Assembly (NCBI GenBank): GCA_003762875.1
Contig: RIBL01000007.1
Coordinates: forward strand, 57,702 to 121,701
Reading direction: 5' to 3'
DNA length: 64,000 nt
Origin: Muribaculaceae bacterium Isolate-110 (HZI)
GTDB lineage: Bacteria > Bacteroidota > Bacteroidia > Bacteroidales > Muribaculaceae
The notes beneath the pieces are model-generated. The model worked only from the letters and a program-made list of their open reading frames with translations. It was not told the DNA's origin and did no database searches. How positions within the stretch are numbered: position 1 is the stretch's first letter; each line of letters starts with the position of its first letter. Below are positions 55,125-63,609 of this stretch, in pieces. A program made the translations under genes and the position numbers.

Positions 55125-56339
55125 ATGATTAACTCAATGACATTATCACTCATCACAGCACTGCTGTCGTCACTCTACGTGACGGTCAGCAATCCCCTAC
55201 CCGAGCAGCGCAGTGACGTCCCCGTGGTAGTACCCATCCCGACATCGGCCGGAGAGGTCCGTTCGGTAAAAGTAGCCGGAGTAAACGATATGCCTTATCA
55301 GCTTGACGACATGAATGGTGACGGCGTCGCCGATGAAATTGTCGTCATGCTTGACATGAAGCCCGGTGAGACCCGCACACTTACGCTCAACTTGTCGACA
55401 GTCCCCGACACCACAGCTACATTTGAAGCCGGGACTTATGCTTATCTCAAGCTTAACGATAAGAATAAAAAATATCCGAAAATCTCGGCGATTACTTATC
55501 CCGGAGACGTCGACAACCGCCAGATGTACAACAGCATCTATGGACATGGTGCGGTGCTCGAAGGATTATATAACGCCATACGCGTATACATGGACAATCG
55601 CCAGAGTGTAGACCTGTATGCCAAAAACCGCCCTCAGCTCGAACTTGAGACAACTGGCTTCTACACAACAGCCGATCAGCTTGGCAAAGGATATGGCCGC
55701 GACATTCTTTGGGCCGGTACTTCCGTTGCAATGGGATCGTTTCGCGGTTGGCAGAATGGGACGCCGACTACCATCGATTCAGTAACCACCCGTGGACAGT
55801 GTGTCGTCACCACCGGCCCATTGCGTTCGGTAATCGAAGTCTCAGACCGCGGATGGAACTACGACGGTCATCCTATCGACATGACACAACGCTATACCAT
55901 ATATAAAGGTCATCGCGACTATGAGGCGGAAGTGACATTGAATGGGGCTCCTAATGGAGCTGTATTTGCCACCGGTGTGCAAAAAATCATGAATGACAAT
56001 GAGGGCTTTATCCGCGCTAACGGTCTTGCCGGTAGTTGGGGCAATAATCTCCCCGACAAAGGGATGCCGCAACTGACCGATACTCTCGGACTCGGCATCT
56101 CGGTCAGCGCACCCTATCTGGTCAAAACTCTGGAAGATGATGTGAATTATCTGACACTTGTATCGCCTGACCGCAACGGCAAAATAAAATATCATATCAC
56201 TGCGGCAGCCCTGCGCGACGAATGTTCGCCTCGTGATGCAAAATCCTGGTTTGATCACCTTGCCGTGTGGCGTAAACATCTTGACAATCCTGTGAAGGTT
56301 GTAGTAAGCAAAACACGAAAAAATAAAAAAAGGAAATAA
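55125..56339 (+). CDS. DUF4861 family secreted protein (pectin-locus protein)
   Basis: A 404-residue protein with an N-terminal signal peptide (MTLSLITALLSSLYVTVSNP; start could be ATG 55125 or 55137). Features of DUF4861 are the early DDMNGDGVADEIVVMLD segment, WAGTSVAMGSFRGW and the RGWNYDGHPIDMTQRYTIY block. The C terminus is basic (KTRKNKKRK). DUF4861 genes are typical of pectin-degrading loci, and here it precedes a CE12 esterase and a GH28, so a part in rhamnogalacturonan side-chain or backbone breakdown is likely. The biochemical activity is unproven. The rpoD terminator lies at its start. Confidence 0.82.
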   Translation: MINSMTLSLITALLSSLYVTVSNPLPEQRSDVPVVVPIPTSAGEVRSVKVAGVNDMPYQLDDMNGDGVADEIVVMLDMKPGETRTLTLNLSTVPDTTATFEAGTYAYLKLNDKNKKYPKISAITYPGDVDNRQMYNSIYGHGAVLEGLYNAIRVYMDNRQSVDLYAKNRPQLELETTGFYTTADQLGKGYGRDILWAGTSVAMGSFRGWQNGTPTTIDSVTTRGQCVVTTGPLRSVIEVSDRGWNYDGHPIDMTQRYTIYKGHRDYEAEVTLNGAPNGAVFATGVQKIMNDNEGFIRANGLAGSWGNNLPDKGMPQLTDTLGLGISVSAPYLVKTLEDDVNYLTLVSPDRNGKIKYHITAAALRDECSPRDAKSWFDHLAVWRKHLDNPVKVVVSKTRKNKKRK

Positions 56340-56359
56340 GTAAACTACAATTAATAACC

Positions 56360-57205
56360 ATGAAAATTTTAAGTACACTTTTTCTTTCGGCCGCACTGCC
56401 GTTTATGGCACAGGCAGCGACCGAGCCAACTGACACGGTTACTGTATTCATGATCGGAGATTCGACTATGGCCAACAAACCTCTTGACAAGGAAAATCAG
56501 GAGCGAGGCTGGGGACAGATGCTCCCCGTATATCTTCAGGGGGCTGTCAAGGTCGACAATCATGCCGTCAACGGTCGTTCATCTAAAAGTTTTATTGATG
56601 AAGGCCGCTGGGATAAGGTAATGTCGCTTATGCGTCCCGGCGATTATGTAATCATACAGTTTGGCCACAATGACGAGAAAATCAAGAGCCTCGACCGATA
56701 CACCGTGCCCGGAGGAACTTTTGATGAAAATCTCCGTCGTTTTGTCAATGACGCCAAAAGCAAGGGGGCGACTCCAATACTTATGAATGCGATAGCCCGC
56801 CGCAACTTCCCGCCGACAGCAATGCTTGATATTGCCTCTGAGACCGATGACAAGCAGCCCGAGTGGAAAGGCAAATATCCTGAGGAAGGTGTGATTCTTG
56901 TCGACACCCACGGAGCCTATCTTGACTCGCCACGCAATGTGGCCAAAGAGACCGGCGTGACATTTATCGATATGAACAAACTCACACGCAAACTCATACA
57001 GGAGCTTGGCACCACCGCTTCGCGCGAACTGTTCATGTGGATTCCGGCCAATACCTACGAATTCTGCCCCAAAGGCAAGATTGACAACACTCACCTCAAT
57101 GTGCATGGCGGCCTTGTAGTATCGCGCCTCGCAGTACAGGCTCTTGCTGAAAAAATGCCTGAATTGCGCAAGTATATCCGTCCTGAAGTCTATAATCTGA
57201 AATAA
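56360..57205 (+). CDS. Rhamnogalacturonan acetylesterase (SGNH hydrolase, CE12)
   Basis: A 281-residue secreted esterase with signal peptide (MKILSTLFLSAALPFMAQA). The SGNH catalytic blocks are visible: MIGDSTMA (block I Ser), AVNGRSS (block II Gly), QFGHND (block III Asn) and DNTHLNVHG (block V Asp/His). It removes acetyl groups from rhamnogalacturonan, opening it to glycosidases. It lies 20 bases after the DUF4861 gene and 12 before GH28. Confidence 0.92.
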   Translation: MKILSTLFLSAALPFMAQAATEPTDTVTVFMIGDSTMANKPLDKENQERGWGQMLPVYLQGAVKVDNHAVNGRSSKSFIDEGRWDKVMSLMRPGDYVIIQFGHNDEKIKSLDRYTVPGGTFDENLRRFVNDAKSKGATPILMNAIARRNFPPTAMLDIASETDDKQPEWKGKYPEEGVILVDTHGAYLDSPRNVAKETGVTFIDMNKLTRKLIQELGTTASRELFMWIPANTYEFCPKGKIDNTHLNVHGGLVVSRLAVQALAEKMPELRKYIRPEVYNLK

Positions 57206-57217
57206 TTGAAATCATAA

Positions 57218-58486
57218 ATGAACAAAATATTAGCAACTATTTCGCTCGCTGTGGTTGCAGCCTTCTCACAGCAGCTTTCAGCCAAGGATTATGTAATAAC
57301 CTCTCACGGTGTCAAGAATGACAGTACCAAAATCCAGACCACAGCCATACAGAAAGTCATCGATCAGGCTGAAGCCGATGGCGGTGGTCGTATAGTAGTG
57401 CCAAAAGGCACCTTTCTGACAGGTGCCTTGTTCTTCAAGCCCGGTACCACTCTTCATCTCGAGGAAGGCGGTTGCATCAAAGGCTCGGATGATATTGAAA
57501 ACTTCCCCCTCCTCCCCTCACGCATGGAGGGTCGCAGCATATATTATTATGCAGCTCTGATTAACGCTTATCACGTAGATGGCTTTCAAATTACAGGCCC
57601 CGGCATGATTAACGGTAACGGACTGAAATACTGGAAACAGTTCTGGGCATTACGTGCCGAGCGTGCCAAAATCAAAAAATCATGCACCAATCTTGAAGTG
57701 CATCGTCCGCGACTTGTATTCCTGTGGGGATGTGACAGCGTGAAACTTAGCGGCCCGACCCTCTGCAACTCTCCATTCTGGACCACACACCTCTATCAGT
57801 GCAACAATGTAATTATCGAGAACTGTCGTATAACAGCACCCCGCGAACCGGTACGTGCTCCGTCAAGCGACGCCATAGACCTTGATGTTTGCTCCAATGT
57901 AATTGTACGCGACTGCTATCTCAACTGCGACGATGACGGTGTTTGTATCAAAGGCGGCAAGGGCGTGTATGCCAACCGCTCGGTAGAGAACGGAATAGTT
58001 GAAAACATACTTGTGGAGCGTTGTACATTCGGCCCCAACCTGCACGGCACCCTCACTCTCGGCAGCGAGTGTATCCACGCCCGCAACATCGAGATTCGCG
58101 ACTGTCATGTTAATACCGGCACAGCTATCCTTCGTCTCAAGATGCGCCCCGATACCTATCAGATATATGAGAATGTGACGGTTAAAAACATCACCGGTTC
58201 AAGCGGCACAGTCATTGACATGAAGCCATGGAAACAGTTTTTCACCCTTGAAGGTTCCAATGAGAAGCCTTACGGAATCGTACGCAACATTCTGATAGAA
58301 AATGTTGATGTCAAGGTCAAGTCACTCGGAACTATTGCAGGAAATGCGGATGACACTGTGAGCAACTTCGTAATGCGCAATATCAAGGTCGAGGCTTCCA
58401 ATCCCGGATTTGAATGCATTTATCCCGATGTACGCCTCGAAAATGTGGTGATGAACGGCAAGCCTGTCGAAAATCCCGTTAAATAA
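57218..58486 (+). CDS. Glycoside hydrolase family 28 (polygalacturonase/rhamnogalacturonase type)
   Basis: A 422-residue right-handed beta-helix enzyme with signal peptide (NKILATISLAVVAAFSQQLSA). GH28 catalytic motifs are present in altered form: SSDAIDLDVCS for NTD, NCDDDGVCIKGGK for the DD pair, LHGTLTLGSE for GHG and LRLKMRPDT for RIK. Acid and base residues are kept. It should cut galacturonic-acid linkages in pectin or rhamnogalacturonan; exo or endo action is unclear. No SusC/SusD pair is near, so import of products must be done elsewhere. tilS follows by 16 bases. Confidence 0.9.
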   Translation: MNKILATISLAVVAAFSQQLSAKDYVITSHGVKNDSTKIQTTAIQKVIDQAEADGGGRIVVPKGTFLTGALFFKPGTTLHLEEGGCIKGSDDIENFPLLPSRMEGRSIYYYAALINAYHVDGFQITGPGMINGNGLKYWKQFWALRAERAKIKKSCTNLEVHRPRLVFLWGCDSVKLSGPTLCNSPFWTTHLYQCNNVIIENCRITAPREPVRAPSSDAIDLDVCSNVIVRDCYLNCDDDGVCIKGGKGVYANRSVENGIVENILVERCTFGPNLHGTLTLGSECIHARNIEIRDCHVNTGTAILRLKMRPDTYQIYENVTVKNITGSSGTVIDMKPWKQFFTLEGSNEKPYGIVRNILIENVDVKVKSLGTIAGNADDTVSNFVMRNIKVEASNPGFECIYPDVRLENVVMNGKPVENPVK

Positions 58487-58502
58487 TCCCCCCTGACTCT
58501 AT

Positions 58503-59822
58503 ATGCTCTCAAAAAAAGTAAAGGAGTTTATACATAGGCACCTCCCTCAATCACCACGCATCATCGTGGGATTGAGCGGGGGTGCCGACTCTATGGCACT
58601 GTTGCTTGCCCTTAAGGAAGCCGGTTGTCACATTCTCGCCGCACATTGCAATTTTCATCTGCGAGGTGCGGAAAGTAACCGCGACCAGGAGCATTGCAAA
58701 AGCATATGCAGAATGCTTGGCGTGAAACTTGTAACCATCGATTTCGATGTCACGGCCCGCCGCGCTGAAACGGGCGAATCGGTAGAAATGGCCTGCCGAT
58801 CGCTTCGCTATAACTGGTGGAACGGACTGATCGACTCTGGGATAGGTGAATATATCGCTGTCGGACATCACTGTGAGGATAATGTGGAGACTCTTTTTCT
58901 TAATCTGTTGCGAGGAAGCGGCATTGCCGGATTGAAAGGTATGCTGCCGGTAAACGAACGAATAGTGCGGCCGTTGCTCGAATGTACGAGAGCTGAAATT
59001 GAGGATTATGTCAGCGGACGTGGTTACATATGGGTTACCGACAGCACCAATAGTGAAAATGAATATAAACGTAATCGTCTGCGTAATGTAATCATCCCGA
59101 TGCTTGAGCTGGAGTTTCCCGGCGCAATTTCATCGATTGTCAGATCACTTGGCGTACTCAGAGAAAACTTCTCCTTATATAAAGCGTTGACTGGCTCACG
59201 ATTCAGTCTGTATGATTCGGATGGAATCATCGACATAGAGAGGCTTATAAGATGCGAACCACAACCCCGCGCCATTCTTCATGAGTCTTTGACATCGTTT
59301 GGCTTCACACATTCACAGATTGATGATCTCTATGACTGCGTTACAAACGTGGCTTCCGACACAACTTCAGGGCAAATGTTCATCACTCCCAAAGGTCGTT
59401 ATATCTATGAGCGCGGCAAACTGTCACGGCATTCCGAAACGATTGATGAAGAAAGAGAAATTAACTTATCAGAGCATCCGTTCTCGATGTTACGGATATC
59501 GATTTCAGATTTTTGGGATGAGCTCAGAAATGGCATGAGCAATAAAAATGTCATATATTTTGACTCGTCGGTTTTGGAGGGCAATCCGAAATGGAGCATG
59601 CGTAGTTGGCGTCAAGGTGACAGACTTGCGCCTTTTGGAATGAAAGGGTCGCGGTTGGTGAGCGATTTGTATACAGACGCAAAGTATAACTCACGTCAGA
59701 AACATTCGGTGCCGTTGCTCTTTCGGGATGGAGTGCTCATGTGGGTTATAGGTTTGCGGGCATCCCGTCATTTTAAAGTTAATGACGCCACAACATCTGT
59801 TATAAAAATTACGTTTGAGTAG
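58503..59822 (+). CDS. tilS: tRNA(Ile)-lysidine synthase
   Basis: A 439-residue enzyme that changes C34 to lysidine in tRNA-Ile(CAU), essential for AUA decoding. The PP-loop VGLSGGADSMALLLAL is at residues about 22-37, and the GHHCEDNVETLFLNLLRGSG motif follows. The N-terminal domain is followed by the TilS substrate-binding and C-terminal domains. It is an unusual neighbour for pectin genes. Its stop is two bases before the HMA-AraC gene. Confidence 0.95.
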   Translation: MLSKKVKEFIHRHLPQSPRIIVGLSGGADSMALLLALKEAGCHILAAHCNFHLRGAESNRDQEHCKSICRMLGVKLVTIDFDVTARRAETGESVEMACRSLRYNWWNGLIDSGIGEYIAVGHHCEDNVETLFLNLLRGSGIAGLKGMLPVNERIVRPLLECTRAEIEDYVSGRGYIWVTDSTNSENEYKRNRLRNVIIPMLELEFPGAISSIVRSLGVLRENFSLYKALTGSRFSLYDSDGIIDIERLIRCEPQPRAILHESLTSFGFTHSQIDDLYDCVTNVASDTTSGQMFITPKGRYIYERGKLSRHSETIDEEREINLSEHPFSMLRISISDFWDELRNGMSNKNVIYFDSSVLEGNPKWSMRSWRQGDRLAPFGMKGSRLVSDLYTDAKYNSRQKHSVPLLFRDGVLMWVIGLRASRHFKVNDATTSVIKITFE

Positions 59823-59824
59823 AT

Positions 59825-60379
59825 ATGGAGATACTCATCAAAGGCATGGTATGCCACCATTGTGTTGAAGCTGTCGAACGTGTATTACGTTCGGCCGGAC
59901 TTACCCCCGTCAGCGTTACTCTCGGCAGAGCCGAGGTTAAGCAGCAGCTTGACGGACTGGCAACTATGATGCTTGACCGATTGCTCGAAAACGAAGGATT
60001 TACACGTATACTTGATGCCGACAGCTTGTTGGTAGAGAAAATAAAGCGTGCAGTCATCGAACATGTAAGACAGCCGGGTGAGTGTCGGCTAAACCTTTCG
60101 GCATGTCTCGAACGGCATATCGGTGCGACATATGACACCATGAGTAGGGTGTTCTCGGCTCATGAAGGGCGCACGCTCGAGAAGTATCAGATGGCTCAGC
60201 GTGTCGAATGGGTCAAAGAGTTGCTCGGATACGGACAATACACCATAAGCGAGATTGCCGACATGACCGGCTACTCAAGTACCGCCCATCTGTCACGTCA
60301 GTTCAAGAGCGTGACAGGGTTGACCCCGACCGAATACCTACGTACTTCGATGGAACGCAGAGGTCTGAATGAGGTATAA
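59825..60379 (+). CDS. HMA-AraC fusion: metal-binding domain joined to AraC-type DNA-binding domain
   Basis: A 184-residue protein. Residues 1-70 look like a heavy-metal-associated domain: GMVCHHCVEAVERVLRSAG, with metal-binding Cys10 and Cys13 (the family motif is GMTCxxC). Residues about 85-180 are an AraC/XylS helix-turn-helix pair, with QYTISEIADMTGYSSTAHLS and FKSVTGLTPTEYL. The simplest reading is a copper- or similar metal-sensing regulator. No copper pump is adjacent; the closest genes are tilS and a LolC/E-type permease. Similar proteins occur in other Bacteroidota near copper genes, which I recall but cannot verify. Confidence 0.85.
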   Translation: MEILIKGMVCHHCVEAVERVLRSAGLTPVSVTLGRAEVKQQLDGLATMMLDRLLENEGFTRILDADSLLVEKIKRAVIEHVRQPGECRLNLSACLERHIGATYDTMSRVFSAHEGRTLEKYQMAQRVEWVKELLGYGQYTISEIADMTGYSSTAHLSRQFKSVTGLTPTEYLRTSMERRGLNEV

Positions 60380-60410
60380 CGTATATTTCAAAATATCCAA
60401 TCACAAATCC

Positions 60411-61658
60411 ATGTCGGTATCCTTTTTCATAGCCCGCCATTTGCCGCTCAAATCCACTCGCCGAGACAGTTCGACCGGGCTGATTATCGCCATTGCGGGC
60501 ATAGCATTGTCAGTAACCGTAATGCTGATATCCATAGCTGTCATGAGCGGATTTCGCTCAGAGATACGTCAGAAAGTAATAGGTTTCGATTCACAACTGT
60601 CAATAGGACTCACCCCGGACACCGACCCTGACTCCCCTATCCTATTATCTTATGATGACATCTCTCCACTGCGGGAAATGCTTCCGTCAAATGTGAAATA
60701 TGCACTCACAGGCCGTCAGCCGGCAATTCTAAAGACTACCGACAACTTTTCAGGTTCGGTAATCAAGGGCGTTGACAGGAATTATGACTGGTCATTTATT
60801 AAATCCAATCTTGTGGAAGGGACTGTGCCTGATTACAGTGCCGACTCTACGGAATACCATATAGTGGTTTCGCGTACGCTCGCACGCGCGCTTTCGCTCG
60901 AACCGGGACAAAAAATAGATACATATTTTCTCGGTGACGGAGCCTATCGCATACGCCGATTGAAAATCGCCGGCATATACGACACTCATTTCAGCGAGTA
61001 TGACCGAAACATGATATTCGGCTCTCTGTTAATGCTTCAACGTGTGGCCGATGTCCCTGATTCATGCGCGACGATGATCGAGATAAACGGACTGCCGGAT
61101 GACGATGCAATTGACAATGCGGAACATACAATCATATCCACCTATCTTGACCAATTATATACCGGCAAAACCCAGCGGCATTATACTGTGCTCAATATCC
61201 ACAAGACAGCGGCTTTGTTTTTCAACTGGCTTGCACTTCTTGACACTAATGTCAAAGTGATACTTACACTTATGTCTCTGTTGACATTGCTTACACTGGT
61301 GTCCTCACTGTTCATACTGATACTCCGACGTGTCAATATGATAGGAGTGCTGAAAGCTCTTGGAGCATCCAACCGTCAGATACGTTCCATATTTATAATC
61401 ATGTCGGTGCGTATACTCATCCGCGGACTGATTATAGGTAATATTGTTGGATTGGGACTGTTGTATATCCAACGGGTTACCGGCATCATACCTCTCAACC
61501 CTGACGCCTATTATCTGGATCATGTACCGGTCGAAATACACTGGCCTGTAATCCTTGCACTCAACGTGGCAATAATCGTTCTGTCATTGTTTATGTTGTT
61601 GCTTCCTTCTGCTATAATCACCACCATCCCGCCATCGAAAGCGATAAGATATGAGTGA
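60411..61658 (+). CDS. FtsX-like/LolC-LolE-type ABC transporter permease
   Basis: A 415-residue permease with one N-terminal membrane helix (GLIIAIAGIALSVTVMLISI, about residues 25-47), a large periplasmic MacB-like domain and three C-terminal helices. The N terminus SVSFFIARHLPLKSTRRD fits the Bacteroidota LolE-type, which helps release lipoproteins towards the outer membrane. The ATG at 60411 is chosen; an in-frame ATG at 60369 overlaps the upstream gene and adds residues absent from the family. No ATPase (LolD) gene is adjacent. Confidence 0.88.
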   Translation: MSVSFFIARHLPLKSTRRDSSTGLIIAIAGIALSVTVMLISIAVMSGFRSEIRQKVIGFDSQLSIGLTPDTDPDSPILLSYDDISPLREMLPSNVKYALTGRQPAILKTTDNFSGSVIKGVDRNYDWSFIKSNLVEGTVPDYSADSTEYHIVVSRTLARALSLEPGQKIDTYFLGDGAYRIRRLKIAGIYDTHFSEYDRNMIFGSLLMLQRVADVPDSCATMIEINGLPDDDAIDNAEHTIISTYLDQLYTGKTQRHYTVLNIHKTAALFFNWLALLDTNVKVILTLMSLLTLLTLVSSLFILILRRVNMIGVLKALGASNRQIRSIFIIMSVRILIRGLIIGNIVGLGLLYIQRVTGIIPLNPDAYYLDHVPVEIHWPVILALNVAIIVLSLFMLLLPSAIITTIPPSKAIRYE

Positions 61659-61667
61659 ATTAAAACC

Positions 61668-61722
61668 AAAACAAAGAGAGTCCGATTTCTATTCGTTAAG
61701 AAATTGGGCTCTCTTTGTTTTA
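61668..61722 (+). terminator. Terminator after the permease gene
   Basis: AAAACAAAGAGAG (61668-61680) pairs with CTCTCTTTGTTTT (61709-61721), and an inner ATTTCT/AGAAAT stem extends the hairpin. A run of T closes the 3' arm. It should end the pectin-tilS-permease transcript. Confidence 0.8.
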
Positions 61723-61803
61723 TCAGAGTCCGGGAAAATTTTTCTCCCTAATTGATGCAGTCTTTTGTCTATTTTTTCATCTATTGTCAGTATATTTATA
61801 TCA

Positions 61804-63228
61804 ATGGACAAAATACAGCTTGTTAAACGGTGCCAATCAGGGGATAGAGAAGCCTTTGGCATTCTCTATCAGACTTATTTCACGCATAGGCGTGAAATAG
61901 TGTCTTATTATATTCATAACACTGATATAGAACAAGATGTATTACATGATGGATTCTTGATTGCCTTCACATCAATAGGCTCTCTAAAGAATGGAGACAG
62001 AGTAGATGCCTGGCTTACATCCATAATGAAAAATCTGTCGCTCCAATATCTGAAAGATGAATCAAGCCATATTTCTGTTCCCATACAGGATACTGTGATT
62101 GCTGATAATGCCTGTGAGGCTGCGGATGAAACACGCGAAATGACATGGGAAGAATTAGACAAGATAATCGACAAGTTACCGAAGGGTTATGGTAAAGTCT
62201 TTCGGCTCGCGTCTCTTGACGGACTTTCGCATAAAGAAATAGCTGCATTGCTTGGCATCGCGCCACATTCTTCATCCTCACAACTCACACATGCAAAAGC
62301 AATGTTGCGACGCCTGATTAAGCAATATCGTATGGAAATGGGCTTGCTGTCAATTGTCGGGATTATATTACTCGTCTGGCATGGACTGTTCAATCACAAG
62401 GAAGAAACATCGTCATCACCGATTATAAGTAAAAAAACAGACATAGAAACTCCCCGAGTCTCAGACTCAATTGTTGATACAAAATCAATGGCTGATAGTA
62501 TCACGCCAAGTTCAAAAATTATTTACAATGCAATCCGACATCCTGAGCCGCAACAGAATATCGCAGAAGTGACAATCCAGACTGATAGCATCGCGGATAA
62601 AAAAAATAATAGTATTGCCAATGATTCCATAGGGATAATTATAAACCGAGAGGAGCTTGTCGCACAACAAGAGGAGCACCCTGTCATAAAACACTCGAAA
62701 AATCCTGATTGGTCACTATCTTTGGCATACTCCGGCAGCATGGAACAAAACGACTTATATCATTATCGTATTCCTAATCCGGCTACACCAGATGTAGAAG
62801 GACCGGATGGTGAAATTGAAGTAACGGAAATGACACGTCATTATATGCCGTTGGTGATTGGTATATCTGTCAATAAGTCATTTTCTACCCGTTGGAGCGT
62901 GGAAACAGGTCTGCGTTATACATATCTGCGTTCCGACTTCATCTCTAAAAGCAAAGTGGTGGATAAGAAAATAATTCGACACATACATTATATTGGTATT
63001 CCATTGAAACTCAACTATCGCATATTCACATATAAAGGGTTCTCTTTGTATGGACAAGGAGGCGGAGCTTTGGATATTCCTGTCTATGGCATTCAGTCGG
63101 TAATGGAATACTCACCGCAATTGAGTAAAACCAAAAACAATATTACTGCACCGTTACAATGGTCAGCAGAAGGAGGAATAGGGGCTCAAGCCGAAAACCC
63201 AGTGCATGAATTTAGAGAAAAGTGTTAA
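61804..63228 (+). pseudogene. ECF sigma factor-transmembrane-beta-barrel fusion, 3' end cut by an insertion sequence
   Basis: One uninterrupted frame of 474 codons. Residues 1-175 are an ECF sigma factor: region 2 (SGDREAFGILYQTYF, then DIEQDVLHDGFLIAF and VDAWLTSIMKNLSLQYL) and region 4 (KLPKGYGKVFRLASLDGLSH, KEIAALLGIAPHSSSSQLTH). Residues about 179-196 are a membrane helix (GLLSIVGIILLVWHGLF). Residues 200-300 are a polar linker. From residue 302 (DWSLSLAYSG) to the end is an outer-membrane beta-barrel domain (SVETGLRYTYLRS, HYIGIPLKLNYRI, SLYGQGGGA). The last 12 or so codons (AENPVHEFREKC) look like IS sequence, so final strands are missing. Start ATG 61804; an in-frame start 39 bases upstream is less likely. 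It has its own promoter region but no clear -7 box. Confidence 0.8.
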
Positions 63229-63237
63229 ATTTGTGGC

Positions 63238-63609
63238 ATGAAAACCGCAGATGCAATATGGATGTGTCTTCCCGAAGGCATGGATGAACTCTTCGAGATG
63301 GTGCGCTTCGAACGCACAGAACAAGCATATGACATATGGCTTGATGAGAAAAAGAGACTGTCAGATGAAGACTATCGTAATCCGCACATAGTTGCGCGAG
63401 GCTATACAGAATACGTTACAATACAAGACTATCCGATGCGCGGACGCCCCGTATTCCTGCACATGCGCAAGAACAAATGGTGGGACAGGCAGACCAATGA
63501 AATCTTCAGTTACAACCTCGAGCTCCCCAACGAGGAAGGCACACGGCTCAGCGCAGAGTTCGTGTCTTTTTTAAAAGATGAAGGTGGAGACGACGGCACT
63601 GTCGATTAA
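63238..63609 (+). CDS. ISAon1-type transposase N-terminal region protein
   Basis: A 123-residue protein with the pattern VTIQDYPMRGRPVFLHMRKN, followed by KWWDRQTNEIFSYNL and RLSAEFVSFLKDEGG. This matches the short first frame of ISAon1-type elements of Bacteroidota. It is probably the DNA-binding N-terminal part of the transposase. The second frame begins inside its 3' end and is shifted by one base (+1), with its own ATG. Confidence 0.85.
   Translation: MKTADAIWMCLPEGMDELFEMVRFERTEQAYDIWLDEKKRLSDEDYRNPHIVARGYTEYVTIQDYPMRGRPVFLHMRKNKWWDRQTNEIFSYNLELPNEEGTRLSAEFVSFLKDEGGDDGTVD

Noticed and set aside
63564..63580. Slippery TTTTTTAAAAG at the overlap of the two IS frames, as a -1 frameshift site
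   Set aside because: The second frame is in +1 relative to the first, and a -1 shift would meet TGA at 63579-63581 at once. The second frame has its own ATG.
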